From JACVRW01 sp963728155 (lineage in GTDB: Bacteria > Actinomycetota > Thermoleophilia > Solirubrobacterales > Thermoleophilaceae): 64,000 nt of DNA. Numbering within the stretch: position 1 is the stretch's first letter; the number at the start of each line of letters is the position of its first letter. The stretch lies in contig CAVSJF010000007.1 in the NCBI GenBank assembly GCA_963728155.1, positions 186,001 through 250,000 on the forward strand, in the 5' to 3' direction. The notes under the pieces were generated by a model that made no database searches, was not told where the DNA came from, and saw nothing but the letters and a program-made list of their open reading frames with translations. A program made the position numbers and the translations under genes. This document shows positions 36,457 to 46,603 of this stretch, piece after piece.

Positions 36457-37245
36457 GTGGAAATTCCCGAGGTCGACATCCGCGTCCCCACGCGCGGCAA
36501 CCGGCGGCTGGAGCGGCTGCTCGCCGCAGCCAACGCCGACGCTCGCCTGCACGCTTGGTGGTACATGCAGCAGGTCAACGCCGACCGCCGTGACATGTCC
36601 GACCACTCCTGGGTCCACATCCAGATCGTTGTCAACATCGCGCTGCGCATGTTCCGTCTGCTGTCGCGCGCCGGGGTGGAGCCCGCGATGGTGTCCCAGC
36701 ACGGGATGTCCGCCCGCGACGCCGAGGTGGTCATCGCGGCGGCCTGCCTACTCCATGACACCGGGATGTCGATCCACCGCACCGACCACGAGCAGTACTC
36801 CCTGTTCCTGGCCGCCGACCGCCTGCCGCTGCTGCTCGAGGGCGTGTACGAGGACCCCGAGCTGACGGTGGTGGTGTCCGAGGCGCTGCACGCGGTGATC
36901 GGCCACCGGCGCCGGGGTGAGCCGATCACGATCGAGGCGGGCATCGTGCGGGTGGCCGATGCACTGGACATGGCCAGCGGCCGCTCGCGCATCCCCTTCG
37001 AGACCCGCCGGCCCAACATCCACTCCGTGTCGGCGGCGGCGATCGACGGCGTGACGATCGAGCCGGGCGAGGAGGAGAAGGCCGTCCGCATCGAGATCGA
37101 GATGAACAACTCCTCGGGCCTGTTTCAGATCGACGAGCTGCTGGCCACCAAGCTGCGCGGCTCGGGCATCGAGGAGCACGTGGAGGTGGTGGCCCAGATC
37201 GAGGCCGAGCACGAGAAGCGCCTCCTGCCGGTGTTCAGGATCTGA
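36457..37245 (+). CDS. HD-domain phosphohydrolase-like protein
   Basis: 262 residues from a GTG. Metal-binding HD pattern: His in MSDHSWVHIQIVVNIAL, the HD pair in ACLLHDTGMSIHRTDHEQYS, and Asp in RVADALDMA. Large helical N-terminal half, with a C-terminal domain (about 190-262) that looks like an ACT-like or beta-alpha domain with GLFQIDELLATKLRGSG. HD proteins of this kind cleave nucleotides or act as signalling phosphatases; the substrate is unknown. Divergent from moaA with an overlapping promoter. Confidence 0.8.
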   Translation: MEIPEVDIRVPTRGNRRLERLLAAANADARLHAWWYMQQVNADRRDMSDHSWVHIQIVVNIALRMFRLLSRAGVEPAMVSQHGMSARDAEVVIAAACLLHDTGMSIHRTDHEQYSLFLAADRLPLLLEGVYEDPELTVVVSEALHAVIGHRRRGEPITIEAGIVRVADALDMASGRSRIPFETRRPNIHSVSAAAIDGVTIEPGEEEKAVRIEIEMNNSSGLFQIDELLATKLRGSGIEEHVEVVAQIEAEHEKRLLPVFRI

Positions 37246-37663
37246 GCGCGGCGATCCAGTCGTCCGGGTCCTTGACCTGCCACGCGGCCTCGTCGCTCGC
37301 GTCGGTCTCGCGCCAGCGCACGTGAAGCAGCTTGGCCCCGGTGCGCTTGCCGGCCAGGCCGTGGCCGGTCTCTGCCGACTCGATCGCTTCGCGCGCGATG
37401 CGCAGCTCCCGGCGCGGCACCCACATCAGGAACACGAGCTCCCGTGGCGTCAGCGCCAGGGATCCTGTTCCCCGCATTTGACCGGCTCCGCGCGACTGCA
37501 CCCCGATCAGGCGCGCGTTGCCCTCGAGCTCCGTGTCCTCGTCGTGCAGGTTGCGGCGCAGCTCCTCGCGGGCCGAGCGCGCCGAGCGGCGCAGTAGCAG
37601 CACCACCACGGCGAACACGGCGATCGCCAGGAGCATGACCAGCGCCGGCAGCGCAACGCTCAC
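37235..37663 (-). CDS. Membrane-anchored protein with a PH-like domain
   Basis: 142 residues. N-terminal transmembrane helix LPALVMLLAIAVFAVVVLLL (5-24), then a basic segment and a compact beta-rich domain: GTGSLALTPRELVFLMWVPR, RELRIAREAIESAETGH and KLLHVRWRE. The order of strands and the GSLALTPxELVF opening fit bacterial PH-like (bPH) domains. C-terminal DPDDWIAALR closes the domain. Overlaps the HD gene end by 11 bp, convergent. Role unknown. Confidence 0.65.
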   Translation of the reverse strand: MSVALPALVMLLAIAVFAVVVLLLRRSARSAREELRRNLHDEDTELEGNARLIGVQSRGAGQMRGTGSLALTPRELVFLMWVPRRELRIAREAIESAETGHGLAGKRTGAKLLHVRWRETDASDEAAWQVKDPDDWIAALRS

Positions 37664-37706
37664 GCCAATTGCATCGGTGCGCGCGGCCCGTTACTTGAGG
37701 CGCAGC

Positions 37707-37734
37707 GGGGGCCGGGCCATGCAGCCCGGCCCCC
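37707..37734 (-). terminator. GC-rich hairpin after the ScyD/ScyE-like gene
   Basis: GGGGGCCGGGC - CATGCA - GCCCGGCCCCC, a perfect 11-bp stem, just 11 bp beyond the stop of the gene at 37745-38837. No T-run. Likely intrinsic terminator of GC-rich type. Confidence 0.75.
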
Positions 37735-37744
37735 TGCCACGGAG

Positions 37745-38837
37745 TTACGGAGTGATCTTCACCAGCGTTCCGCCGGCGCCCCGGAAGGGGCTCTTCTTCG
37801 GCGTCTTCGCCGGAAGCACGCTGTAGTTCGACACGTACACCGCGCCGGCGGCGTCCACCGCCGCGCCGGTGGGGGCGATCAGCGTGTTCTGCCCCAGGTT
37901 CGTGCGGGTCCCGTCGGGCGCCACCCTGACGAGCAGACCCTCGGGGTCCTCCGTGCGGGGCTTGCGATCGAACTCGGTCACGAACAGGCTGCCGTCCGGC
38001 CCCAGAGCGACGCCGGTGATGGCGGTGAACCCGGTTGCCTCCACCGCCGGAGTCCCGCCGGCGGCGGGGATCCGGAAGACACGCGCCCGGCCCTTGCCAC
38101 CGCCGAACGCCAGCTCGCCCACCAGGATGTCGCCCGTGACCGGATCGACGGCCAGGGAGGTGGGCACCGACTGGGTGCCCCTGCGGTTCTTGGGCAGGAC
38201 GGCAAGCAGCTCGACGTCGCTGCCGCGCACCTCGAGCACCGCGTTGGCCCCGGCGTCGGCCACGATCTGGCGGTCGGCCAGAGCGAGCACGGCGTAGGGG
38301 TTCGAGTTGCGGTCACCCTTGACGTTGTCAAGGTTGTTCTTCCATTCGAGCTGTGTCTACGCGCGCGATGGCGGAGAAGCTCCCGCCGCTCACGTCGAAC
38401 ACGCGGCCGACCTTGCGGCGCACCGGCTTGGGCAGGCTCTTCACGAAGGCGGGCTCGCCCGAGCCGCTCACCGCGAAGACCTTGCCGTCGGGCGCAACCG
38501 ATACGCCCGTGAGCGGGCCCGCGAACACGCCGCCGGGCGACGCGCCGGACACGAAGCCGCCGGCCACCTTGCTCTTCGAGCCGCCGGCCACACGGACGAT
38601 GCTGGCCGTATTGCCGAGGCACTGGCGCTGTTCGCCCTTGCCGAAGCAGTTGGGCCCGCCCTTTCCGGCGCTGGCCACATAAACGGATCCGTCGGGAGCC
38701 ACGCTCACCCCGCGCGGGTTGTTGAGGCCCTTGGCCACGGTCTCGACCGTGGCCGCCTCGGCGGCGGTGGCGCCGGCCAGGCATACGATGGCTGAAACGG
38801 CGGCGACAGCCAGCCGTGTCTTCTTGCGATCCAACAC
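37745..38837 (-). CDS. Secreted ScyD/ScyE-family beta-propeller protein (frameshifted)
   Basis: About 365 residues. Signal peptide MLDRKKTRLAVAAVSAIVCL with cleavage near AEAAT. NHL-type propeller repeats: LNNPRGVSVAPDGSVYVASA, VSVAPDGKVFAVSGSG, GVALGPDGSLFVTEFDRKPR and AVDAAGAVYVSNYSVLP. One break near 38340. The ScyD/ScyE family has a beta-propeller fold; family members occur in scytonemin loci of cyanobacteria but also widely elsewhere with unknown roles. No scytonemin genes are present. Followed by a hairpin terminator. Confidence 0.8.
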
Positions 38838-38908
38838 TCTGCGTCCTTTCTCTGCGACGCCCCCTGCGGGCAGTCTTGGCGCGAAAGAAGCTAGCAGTGG
38901 AGGGGCGG

Positions 38909-40324
<1,416 letters not shown>

Positions 40325-40392
40325 CTGCTCTCCTCGTTCCGCTCTGTCCACCCTTTGTTCCCTCATTTTGCCGCAATGGCACAATCGGGCTC

Positions 40393-40929
40393 GTGCCGAG
40401 GCGACTGCTGCCGTTCCTGCTGGTCCTAGCCACCCTCGGCGCGGTGGCCTGCGGGGCAGAGGAGGACAGCCTCTTCGACGCGAAGGGCTTCGGAATCACT
40501 TTCGAGTACCCCGAGGGCTTCGAGGAGTCCGACGACGTGTCGATAGCCCAGCAGCGGGGCTCGCAGGCCGACGACTCGCGGGCGGTGGGGCTCGACGAGG
40601 ACAACGGCATCATCGTCCAGCGCTACTCCCTGCAGCAGAGCATCAACGAGGACAACGTCGAGCTGGCCAAGGCGGAGTTCGACGCGCTCGTGGCCCAGCT
40701 GTCGCCCGAAGCCGGCCGAGGCCGGGTCACCGAGGTGGCCGGCCTCCCCGCGATCGACTACGAGGACGTGCCGGTGGAGTCCGTCGACGATGGTCAGAGC
40801 AGGCTGGTCGTGGTCTTCGACGGGCGAAAGGAGTACCTGCTGAACTGCCAGTCGACGCCCAAGGAGCGCAGCAAGATCGAGGACGCCTGCGACCTGGCGG
40901 TCGAGACGCTGGCGGTCAAGGGCTCGTAG
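40393..40929 (+). CDS. Lipoprotein of unknown function
   Basis: 178 residues from a GTG. Signal RRLLPFLLVLATLGAVACG with lipobox (VAC, Cys19). Mature part FGITFEYPEGFEESDDVSIA and RVTEVAGLPAIDYEDVPVES resembles the LpqN/PsbP-like fold of mycobacterial lipoproteins. A later Cys pair (LLNCQ, EDACD) could form a disulfide. -10-like CACAAT ends 7 nt before the start. Divergent from gltA. Confidence 0.78.
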   Translation: MPRRLLPFLLVLATLGAVACGAEEDSLFDAKGFGITFEYPEGFEESDDVSIAQQRGSQADDSRAVGLDEDNGIIVQRYSLQQSINEDNVELAKAEFDALVAQLSPEAGRGRVTEVAGLPAIDYEDVPVESVDDGQSRLVVVFDGRKEYLLNCQSTPKERSKIEDACDLAVETLAVKGS

Positions 40930-40942
40930 GCCCGGGCGCCGG

Positions 40943-41269
40943 TCAGCGCCTACGCAGGCCCCCGAACAGCCGCTTGACCGTGCCGGCCGGCGCACCCGGA
41001 CCGGTGTCCGGCGGAGCCAGTTGGCGGGCCTCGGCGGCGCCGATGTTCAGGGTGACGCCGCGCTCCGCGGTCCGGGCCACCTCCGGCGCGTCCACGAAGC
41101 GGCGCACTCCGTCGGGATCGTCGAAGACCACGCCGTCCATGATGTGCTCGCGGTAGTTGTCGAGCACCTCGACCACCTTGCCCACCACCTGCTCGTCGGC
41201 GCTGTACACCGGTACCCCCTTGGGCACGGCGGAGTAGTGGACCGCGGTGCCGTCGTCGATCGGCGGCAT
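40943..41269 (-). CDS. PRC-barrel domain protein
   Basis: 108 residues. PRC-barrel-like: VPKGVPVYSADEQVVGKVVE, VLDNYREHIMDGVVFDDPDG and TLNIGAAEARQLAPP. Single domain with a basic tail. Small PRC-barrel proteins bind RNA, membranes or other proteins; target not identifiable. Separated from the two-helix membrane protein gene by 4 bp, so both are probably cotranscribed. Confidence 0.7.
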   Translation of the reverse strand: MPPIDDGTAVHYSAVPKGVPVYSADEQVVGKVVEVLDNYREHIMDGVVFDDPDGVRRFVDAPEVARTAERGVTLNIGAAEARQLAPPDTGPGAPAGTVKRLFGGLRRR

Positions 41270-41273
41270 GCGC

Positions 41274-41495
41274 TCAGACCCTCAGCACGAGGGCCTCTTC
41301 CTCGCCCTCCTCTTCCTCGGTGGCCGAGGTGTAGACGGCGGTGCCCACGGCGGCGAGCGCAAGAACGACCGAGATGGCTCCCACCACCAGCGCCGCGCCC
41401 TTGCTGGCCGGGAACTTCTCGTGCTTGATGCCGAGGAACGAGACGGTGAGGGCCCAGGCGGCGAACAGGATGCCGCAGACGTGAAAGGCGTTCAC
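41274..41495 (-). CDS. Two-helix membrane protein
   Basis: 73 residues: VCGILFAAWALTVSFLGI and ALVVGAISVVLALAAVGTAV are two hydrophobic segments joined by a basic loop, with an acidic cytoplasmic end (TEEEEGEEEA). The leaderless TAACGT-7 nt-GTG promoter supports the start. First gene of a two-gene unit with the PRC-barrel protein. No family recognised. Confidence 0.7.
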   Translation of the reverse strand: MNAFHVCGILFAAWALTVSFLGIKHEKFPASKGAALVVGAISVVLALAAVGTAVYTSATEEEEGEEEALVLRV

Positions 41496-41502
41496 TCAGC
41501 GC

Positions 41503-41508
41503 ACGTTA
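41503..41508 (-). promoter_or_regulatory. -10 box TAACGT, leaderless start of the two-helix gene
   Basis: TAACGT ends 7 nt before the GTG at 41495. Another box, TAGCAT at 41816-41821, lies 8 nt before the ATG at 41807. Confidence 0.55.
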
Positions 41509-41540
41509 CCGCACGCCGCGAAGCGATCTGGCCTGCTCCC

Positions 41541-41807
41541 CTAGCGCTTCGGCACGCGCCCGCCGCGGCGGGTGGAGCGGGTCCGGCTCGGCGCGCTCGG
41601 CGGCCGGCCGGTGTGCGGGCCGCGACGCGGGGGTCGCGGCGGATGCAGGCGCGAGTGAGGATCGGCGCTGACGCCGGTCCCGCCGTCTCCCGACTCGGGT
41701 TCGGGCGGCGGCGGCTCACGAATCGCCCACCAGACGATGTAGAGCAGCGCGGCGATGGGGACCTTCATGACCACGATCAGCCAGAACATTGCCCAGAAAC
41801 CAGACAT
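41541..41807 (-). CDS. Small one-helix membrane protein with a Pro/Arg-rich tail
   Basis: 88 residues: FWAMFWLIVVMKVPIAALLY is a strong membrane segment near the N-terminus, followed by a Pro-rich, Arg-rich cytoplasmic tail (REPPPPEPESGDGG, then RLHPPRPPRRGPHTGRPPS). TAGCAT lies 8 nt before the ATG. No family recognised. Similar helix-plus-basic-tail proteins occur in actinobacteria. Confidence 0.6.
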   Translation of the reverse strand: MSGFWAMFWLIVVMKVPIAALLYIVWWAIREPPPPEPESGDGGTGVSADPHSRLHPPRPPRRGPHTGRPPSAPSRTRSTRRGGRVPKR

Positions 41808-41992
41808 CGTGGCGGATGCTACTCGCAACCCGCCCGCCACTTCCAGGGGCGGCTTGCGGTTTTCCGCCGAAAGCCCGATTCGGACCGGTTTCGGACCGAT
41901 CCTTACGCAACTCACCATGCACGCGCCCGTATGCGTTTGGCCGGTGAGGGGGGATGGGTAGGGCCGCCTCCGTCCACCAACAAGGAGGAAGG

Positions 41993-43660
41993 GTGAGAAA
42001 ACTTCTCATCAGCGCCGTCACCGCGACGGTCGCGGCGCTACTCCTCGCGCCCGCGGCATTCGCGGTCGACGAGATCAACACGCAGCGTCTTCAGAACGGC
42101 GTGACCACCAGCGGCATCCTCAACCACATGCGCGCTCTACAGCGCGCCGCGAACGCCAACGAGGGCAATCGCGCGGCCAACACCACCGGCTACGACGCCT
42201 CGCTGGACTACGTCGAGCGGCGCATGAACCGCGCCGGCTATGAGACCGAGCGGGTTCCGTTCCCATTCGCGACGTTCACACAGAACGGTCCGGCGACGCT
42301 GCAGCTCGGCGACCGGCTGTTCACGGAGGGCCCGCCCGAGGACGAGACTGAGGGTGGCGACTACGTGATCGCTCAGTTCTCGGGTTCCGGAACGGTGACC
42401 GGGCCGATCGTGCCCATCGACTACACCGGACCTCCCGCTGAGGCCGGCGCTTCCACGAGCGGCTGTGAGCCGGAGGACTTCCCGGCTACCCCGGCACCGA
42501 ACTCGATCGCGCTGGTGCAGCGAGGCACGTGCGCCTTCGTGGACAAGATCGCGAACGCCGCCGACGCCGAATACGCGGCGGTGCTGATTGCCAACGACGG
42601 CTTCGAGGACCGCGTGTTGCCGTTCGAGATCGGCGCCGTGCCGTTCACCGAGATCCCCGCGGCCATGACGAGCTCCACCGTCGGTCTCGAGCTGCTCGCC
42701 GCGGCGGGCCAGACGCTGACCTTCGCGGTCGATACGACCACCGAGGAGTCGACGCAGTACAACCTGATCGCGGATACTCCGACGGGCAACCCCGAGCGGA
42801 CCACACTGGTCGGCGCCCACCTCGACTCCGTCGAAGAGGGCCCCGGTATCAACGACAACGGGTCGGGCTCCGGGACGATCCTGGAGATCGCCGAGGAGAT
42901 CGCCGAGCTTCCGCGCAACCCGCGCAACCGGATCAGGTTCGCGTGGTGGGGCGCCGAGGAGGCCGGACTGGTCGGATCGACCGCCTACGTGTTGGGCGAG
43001 GACGGCCTGGTCGAGTCGGGTGAGATCGACAACATCGAAGCGAATCTGAACTTCGACATGTTGTCCTCGCCCAACTTCGTGCGTTTCGTTTACGACGGAG
43101 ACAACTCGACCGACGAGGGCGCAGAGGGCCCCCCGGGGTCGGCGGAGATCGAGCAGGTTTTCCTCGACCACTTCGCCTCGGAGGGTCTCGAGACAACCCC
43201 GACGGCTTTCGACGGCCGCTCGGACTACGGTCCGTTCATCGATCCGCTGGCGTACGTGCCCGCGGGCGGCCTGTTCTCGGGTGCCGAGGGTGCCAAGACC
43301 CCCGAGGAGGAAGCGACCTACGGCGGTGCCGCAGGCTCGTGGTACGACCCCTGTTACCACCAGGCCTGTGACACGTTCAGCACAGTCGTGTACGAGCCGC
43401 CTCTGGACGCCACCGGCCTGGAGGCCGGCTCGGAGGCGGCCGACGCCGCCGCCATGCGCGGCAACGGCCCGATCGGCCTCGGCCAACTGGCGGACGGCGC
43501 AGCCGACGCCACCTGGACCCTGGCGCGCTCAGTCAGCCCGCTGGTCGGTCCGGCCGTGGCCCGAGTGGCCAGTGCGCGCTCGGAGCGAAGGAGCTACCGC
43601 AGGGCGTACCGCCGTGCGGCCAAGGAGCGCGTGTACATGGGCGGTCAGGTGATCCGCTAG
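41993..43660 (+). CDS. Secreted M28 aminopeptidase with PA domain
   Basis: 555 residues. Signal peptide RKLLISAVTATVAALLLAPA. PA domain (about 125-230): PNSIALVQRGTCAFVDKIAN. M28 peptidase: zinc ligands in VGAHLDSVEEGPGINDNGSG (His-Asp), WWGAEEAGLVGSTAYVLG (Glu pair), NFDMLSSPN (Asp) and a last His in PCYHQACDTF. Long C-terminal helical tail. AAGGAGG before the GTG start. Acts outside the cell on peptides; the gene is complete in one frame. Confidence 0.92.
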   Translation: MRKLLISAVTATVAALLLAPAAFAVDEINTQRLQNGVTTSGILNHMRALQRAANANEGNRAANTTGYDASLDYVERRMNRAGYETERVPFPFATFTQNGPATLQLGDRLFTEGPPEDETEGGDYVIAQFSGSGTVTGPIVPIDYTGPPAEAGASTSGCEPEDFPATPAPNSIALVQRGTCAFVDKIANAADAEYAAVLIANDGFEDRVLPFEIGAVPFTEIPAAMTSSTVGLELLAAAGQTLTFAVDTTTEESTQYNLIADTPTGNPERTTLVGAHLDSVEEGPGINDNGSGSGTILEIAEEIAELPRNPRNRIRFAWWGAEEAGLVGSTAYVLGEDGLVESGEIDNIEANLNFDMLSSPNFVRFVYDGDNSTDEGAEGPPGSAEIEQVFLDHFASEGLETTPTAFDGRSDYGPFIDPLAYVPAGGLFSGAEGAKTPEEEATYGGAAGSWYDPCYHQACDTFSTVVYEPPLDATGLEAGSEAADAAAMRGNGPIGLGQLADGAADATWTLARSVSPLVGPAVARVASARSERRSYRRAYRRAAKERVYMGGQVIR

Positions 43661-43689
43661 AGCGCGGAGCCGACAGCTCGTCGTATCGG

Positions 43690-43715
43690 AGAGGGCGGCC
43701 TGCGGGCCGCCCTCT
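43690..43715. terminator. Bidirectional hairpin terminator
   Basis: AGAGGGCGGCC - TGCG - GGCCGCCCTCT, a perfect 11-bp stem with a tetraloop, followed by TCTGTCT. It sits in the 61-bp gap between the convergent M28 peptidase and PfkB genes. Confidence 0.85.
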
Positions 43716-43721
43716 TCTGTC

Positions 43722-44639
43722 TCAGGCCTCGGCGGCGATGTACGTCATCCGCCGAAACGCCTCGTAGCGCTCGTCGATCTCCTCGCGGGTGAGGGTCTCG
43801 GCGCGCTCGCAGCCGAACTCCTCGACCCAGAAGGAGGCTACCGCCGACCCGTAGGTCATGGCCCTGCGCAGCGTGTCATCGTCGGTGGCGCCGCCCTTGG
43901 CGTCGAGGTAGCCCAGGAAGCCGCCGGCGAAGGAGTCGCCAGCGCCGGTGGGGTCGATCACCGTCTCCAGCGGATAGGCCGGCAGCGAGAAGAAGCCCTG
44001 CTGGGTGACCAGCGACGCTCCGTACTCGCCCTGCTTGACCACCACCGCGCCGGGGCCGAGCTCCATGAGCTGACGCGCGCCCTTCAGCAGCGTCGGCTCT
44101 TCGGTGAGCATGCGCACCTCGTCGTCGTTCATCAGCACCAGATCGACCATCGAGATGGTTTGCAGGAGCGAATCGCGCGCGCTGTCGATCCAGAAGTTCA
44201 TCGAGTCGAGGCCCGACAGGCTGGCGCCCGTGCACTGCTCCCGGACTTCGCGCTGCAGGTCGGGCTGGATGTTGGCGAGGAAGAGGGTCTCGGCGTTGCG
44301 CGAGCCCTCGGAGAGCTTGGGCTGAAAGTCGGCGAACACGTTCAGCTGCGTGTCGAGTGAGTGGCGGATGTTCAGGTTCCACTCGTACTCACACGCGTAG
44401 AAGAAGGTCTTGCCCCCCTCGACGTGCTCCACGTCCTCGGTGTTCACGTGGTGGCGGCGCAGCACGTCGTACTCGGCCTCGCCGAAGTCGTCGCCCACCG
44501 GGCCGACCACGCGCACGTCACTGAAGAACGAGGCGGCGAGGGCAAAATGCACCGCGGCTCCTCCCAGCGCGCGCTCGCGCTCTCCGAAGGGCGTCTTGAT
44601 GGCGTCAAAGGCGATCGATCCGACCGCAACCAGGCTCAT
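43722..44639 (-). CDS. PfkB/ribokinase-family carbohydrate kinase
   Basis: 305 residues. N-terminal MSLVAVGSIAFDAI, GERERALGGAAVHFALAASF, then the C-terminal signature DPTGAGDSFAGGFLGYL with catalytic Asp in GAGD. Substrates of the family are sugars or nucleosides; the N-terminal FGERERALGGAAVHFA pattern fits the actinobacterial sugar/adenosine kinase group, but no neighbour tells which. TACCCT lies 10 nt before the ATG. Divergent from the quinone oxidoreductase. Confidence 0.88.
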   Translation of the reverse strand: MSLVAVGSIAFDAIKTPFGERERALGGAAVHFALAASFFSDVRVVGPVGDDFGEAEYDVLRRHHVNTEDVEHVEGGKTFFYACEYEWNLNIRHSLDTQLNVFADFQPKLSEGSRNAETLFLANIQPDLQREVREQCTGASLSGLDSMNFWIDSARDSLLQTISMVDLVLMNDDEVRMLTEEPTLLKGARQLMELGPGAVVVKQGEYGASLVTQQGFFSLPAYPLETVIDPTGAGDSFAGGFLGYLDAKGGATDDDTLRRAMTYGSAVASFWVEEFGCERAETLTREEIDERYEAFRRMTYIAAEA

Positions 44640-44680
44640 GAGGCCGAGCAGGGTATTCGATGCCGTAGATTCCGAAGCGC

Positions 44681-45631
44681 GTGAGAGCGGTCCAGATCGA
44701 GGAGTTCGGCGGGCCCGAGGTGCTTCAGGTGGCCGACGTACCCAAGCCCGAGCCGAGTGACGGCGAGGTGCTGATCGAGGTGTCGCGCGCCGGCATGAAC
44801 TTCGCCGACACCCACCAGCGCGAGAACTCCTACCTGGCGCGCTACGAGGTGCCGCTGGTGCTCGGCGGCGAGGTGGCGGGGCGTACCGAGGACGGGCAGC
44901 GGGTGATCGCCCTGCTCGCGAGCGGCGGCTACGCGGAGTACGCCGTGGCTCCGAAGGCGATGGTCTTTCCCGTGCCCGACGGGCTCGACGACGGGGCCGC
45001 GCTGGCTCTCCTGATTCAGGGGATCACGGCCTGGCACCTGTTCCGGACCTCGGCCAGGCTCGTCGCCGGGGAGTCGGTGGTGGTGGTGTCGGGCGCCGGC
45101 GGCGTGGGGTCGCTGGCGGTGCAGCTGGCCAAGCCGTTCGGCGCGGGCCGGGTGATCGCCACGGCCTCCACGGAGGAGAAGCGCTCGCTGTGCGCATCCC
45201 TGGGCGCCGACGCCACGGTTGATCCGGCGGCCGACGACCTGACGGCCGCGCTGGTCGAGGCCAATGACGGCAACCGGGTGGACGTGGCTCTCGAGATGTC
45301 GGGCGGACGCGTGTTCACGGCGTGTGCCGAGGCGCTTGCGCCCTTCGGCCGGATCGTGGCCTACGGGATCGCGTCACGCGAGCAGAACACCGTCGAGACC
45401 GGGCGCCTGATGCGCAAGAGCCGCTCGGTGGTGGGCTTCTGGCTCATGCACTGCCTGGGCCGGCGCGAGATGATCGAGGAGCCGCTGGCCGACCTGTTCG
45501 AGCGAGCCGCGCGCGGCGAGCTGCGCCCGCAGGTGGGCGAGACCTACGCGCTGTCGGACGTACGTCGCGCCCACGAGGATCTGCAGGGCCGGCGCACCAG
45601 CGGCAAGGTGCTGCTGGATCCGTCGCGTTAG
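44681..45631 (+). CDS. NADPH:quinone oxidoreductase / zinc-independent MDR
   Basis: 316 residues. GroES-like N-terminus (QIEEFGGPEVLQVADVPKPE), Rossmann motif VVSGAGGVGSLAVQLAKPFG, then VALEMSGGRVFTACAEALAP, TGRLMRKSRSVVGFWLMHCL and a C-terminal RRAHEDLQGRRTSGKVLL that is typical of quinone reductases. Cys ligands for zinc are absent, so zinc-independent. GTG start after TAGATT. Its stop overlaps the convergent AbiEi/DUF559 gene end. Confidence 0.9.
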   Translation: MRAVQIEEFGGPEVLQVADVPKPEPSDGEVLIEVSRAGMNFADTHQRENSYLARYEVPLVLGGEVAGRTEDGQRVIALLASGGYAEYAVAPKAMVFPVPDGLDDGAALALLIQGITAWHLFRTSARLVAGESVVVVSGAGGVGSLAVQLAKPFGAGRVIATASTEEKRSLCASLGADATVDPAADDLTAALVEANDGNRVDVALEMSGGRVFTACAEALAPFGRIVAYGIASREQNTVETGRLMRKSRSVVGFWLMHCLGRREMIEEPLADLFERAARGELRPQVGETYALSDVRRAHEDLQGRRTSGKVLLDPSR

Positions 45632-46515
45632 AGCATTTGACGCAGCTGTTTGGCCACTGCGCCTGGCTCCCTGTTCAGCCGCTTCCAGGTGAGCCGGACC
45701 GGACGCCAGCCGGCGGCTAAGAGGTGAGCGTCGCGGAGCCGGTCCGCCTCGAACGCCTGCCTGGTGCCGTGAGCCTGCCAGCCGTCGGTTTCCACGACGA
45801 GCCGCTGCGCGGGCCAGACGAAGTCTCGCTCGTGCCCTTCGACGACCTGGTTGACACGCGGCGCTGGAAGCCCATGGCACCTGCACAGGGCCAGCATCTG
45901 CTCCTCCATGCTTGAGCGCGTACGCGTGGTGCCGGCCTGGTGCTCGGCGAGGACGCGAGTGATTCTGGCGCCGCCCCGCCGGCCCGGCCGGGGCTGAAGG
46001 CCGCTGAGGTCGAGGCGCAAGTAGGCGGCTTCGTCGATCGCGCGCTCGAACTCGCGGTCGCTTACGACAGCAGCCAGGTCGAGGAAAGTGCGGGTGGGAG
46101 TGGTGACCGGGATGGCGTGCCGGACCGTGATTTCTTCTTTGCCGAGTGGTTGACGGTGAACCACGATTGCGCCACGGCCGCGTGCGCCTGACTGGACCGT
46201 CACGTCGACGCGGGGGCCGCGGGACGGCAGTACGCCCCAGAGTACTGCCGCGCTCCGGTGGCTCAGAACCGCTCGTGACCCGTACGAAACGACAGCAGCC
46301 AGGAAGTGGGCTTGGAGGGTCAGCGGCTGCCTGCCAACGGAGAACACACCGCTGTGCACCCTTCGCAGCCAGCCTGAGCGGACCCTCCAGGCGATCGCAT
46401 CGTCGCTGAGACCCAAACCGAGCAGCTGGGTACGAGTGACCATGCCGTGTTGGCTGGCGGCGAGCGAAGTCAGCCTTCGATCCGCGCCTGGTTCTCCACC
46501 TTTCTCGGCCACCAT
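45628..46515 (-). CDS. AbiEi-like N-terminal domain fused to a DUF559 (VSR-like) nuclease domain
   Basis: About 295 residues. Residues 1-60 form an AbiEi-type antitoxin HTH (SQHGMVTRTQLLGLGLSDDA, WLRRVHSGVFSVG). A middle domain (about 90-170) has SHRSAAVLWGVLPSRGPRVD and TPTRTFLDLAAVVSD. The C-terminal 100 residues are DUF559, related to Vsr and other PD-(D/E)xK-like nucleases: RLVVETDGWQAHGTRQAFEA, DRLRDAHLLAAGWRPVRLTW. No AbiEii toxin is next to it. Many actinobacteria carry such solitary proteins; role unproven. ATG at 46515 is the most plausible start. Confidence 0.8.
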   Translation of the reverse strand: MVAEKGGEPGADRRLTSLAASQHGMVTRTQLLGLGLSDDAIAWRVRSGWLRRVHSGVFSVGRQPLTLQAHFLAAVVSYGSRAVLSHRSAAVLWGVLPSRGPRVDVTVQSGARGRGAIVVHRQPLGKEEITVRHAIPVTTPTRTFLDLAAVVSDREFERAIDEAAYLRLDLSGLQPRPGRRGGARITRVLAEHQAGTTRTRSSMEEQMLALCRCHGLPAPRVNQVVEGHERDFVWPAQRLVVETDGWQAHGTRQAFEADRLRDAHLLAAGWRPVRLTWKRLNREPGAVAKQLRQML

Positions 46516-46603
46516 CCGGGAAAGACGGAAAACCTCACGATTCACCCCCTTATGGCTGTCGTTCGCAGCGCGGAGCAGGACGGCAAGTAGTCTCAATCGC
46601 CGC

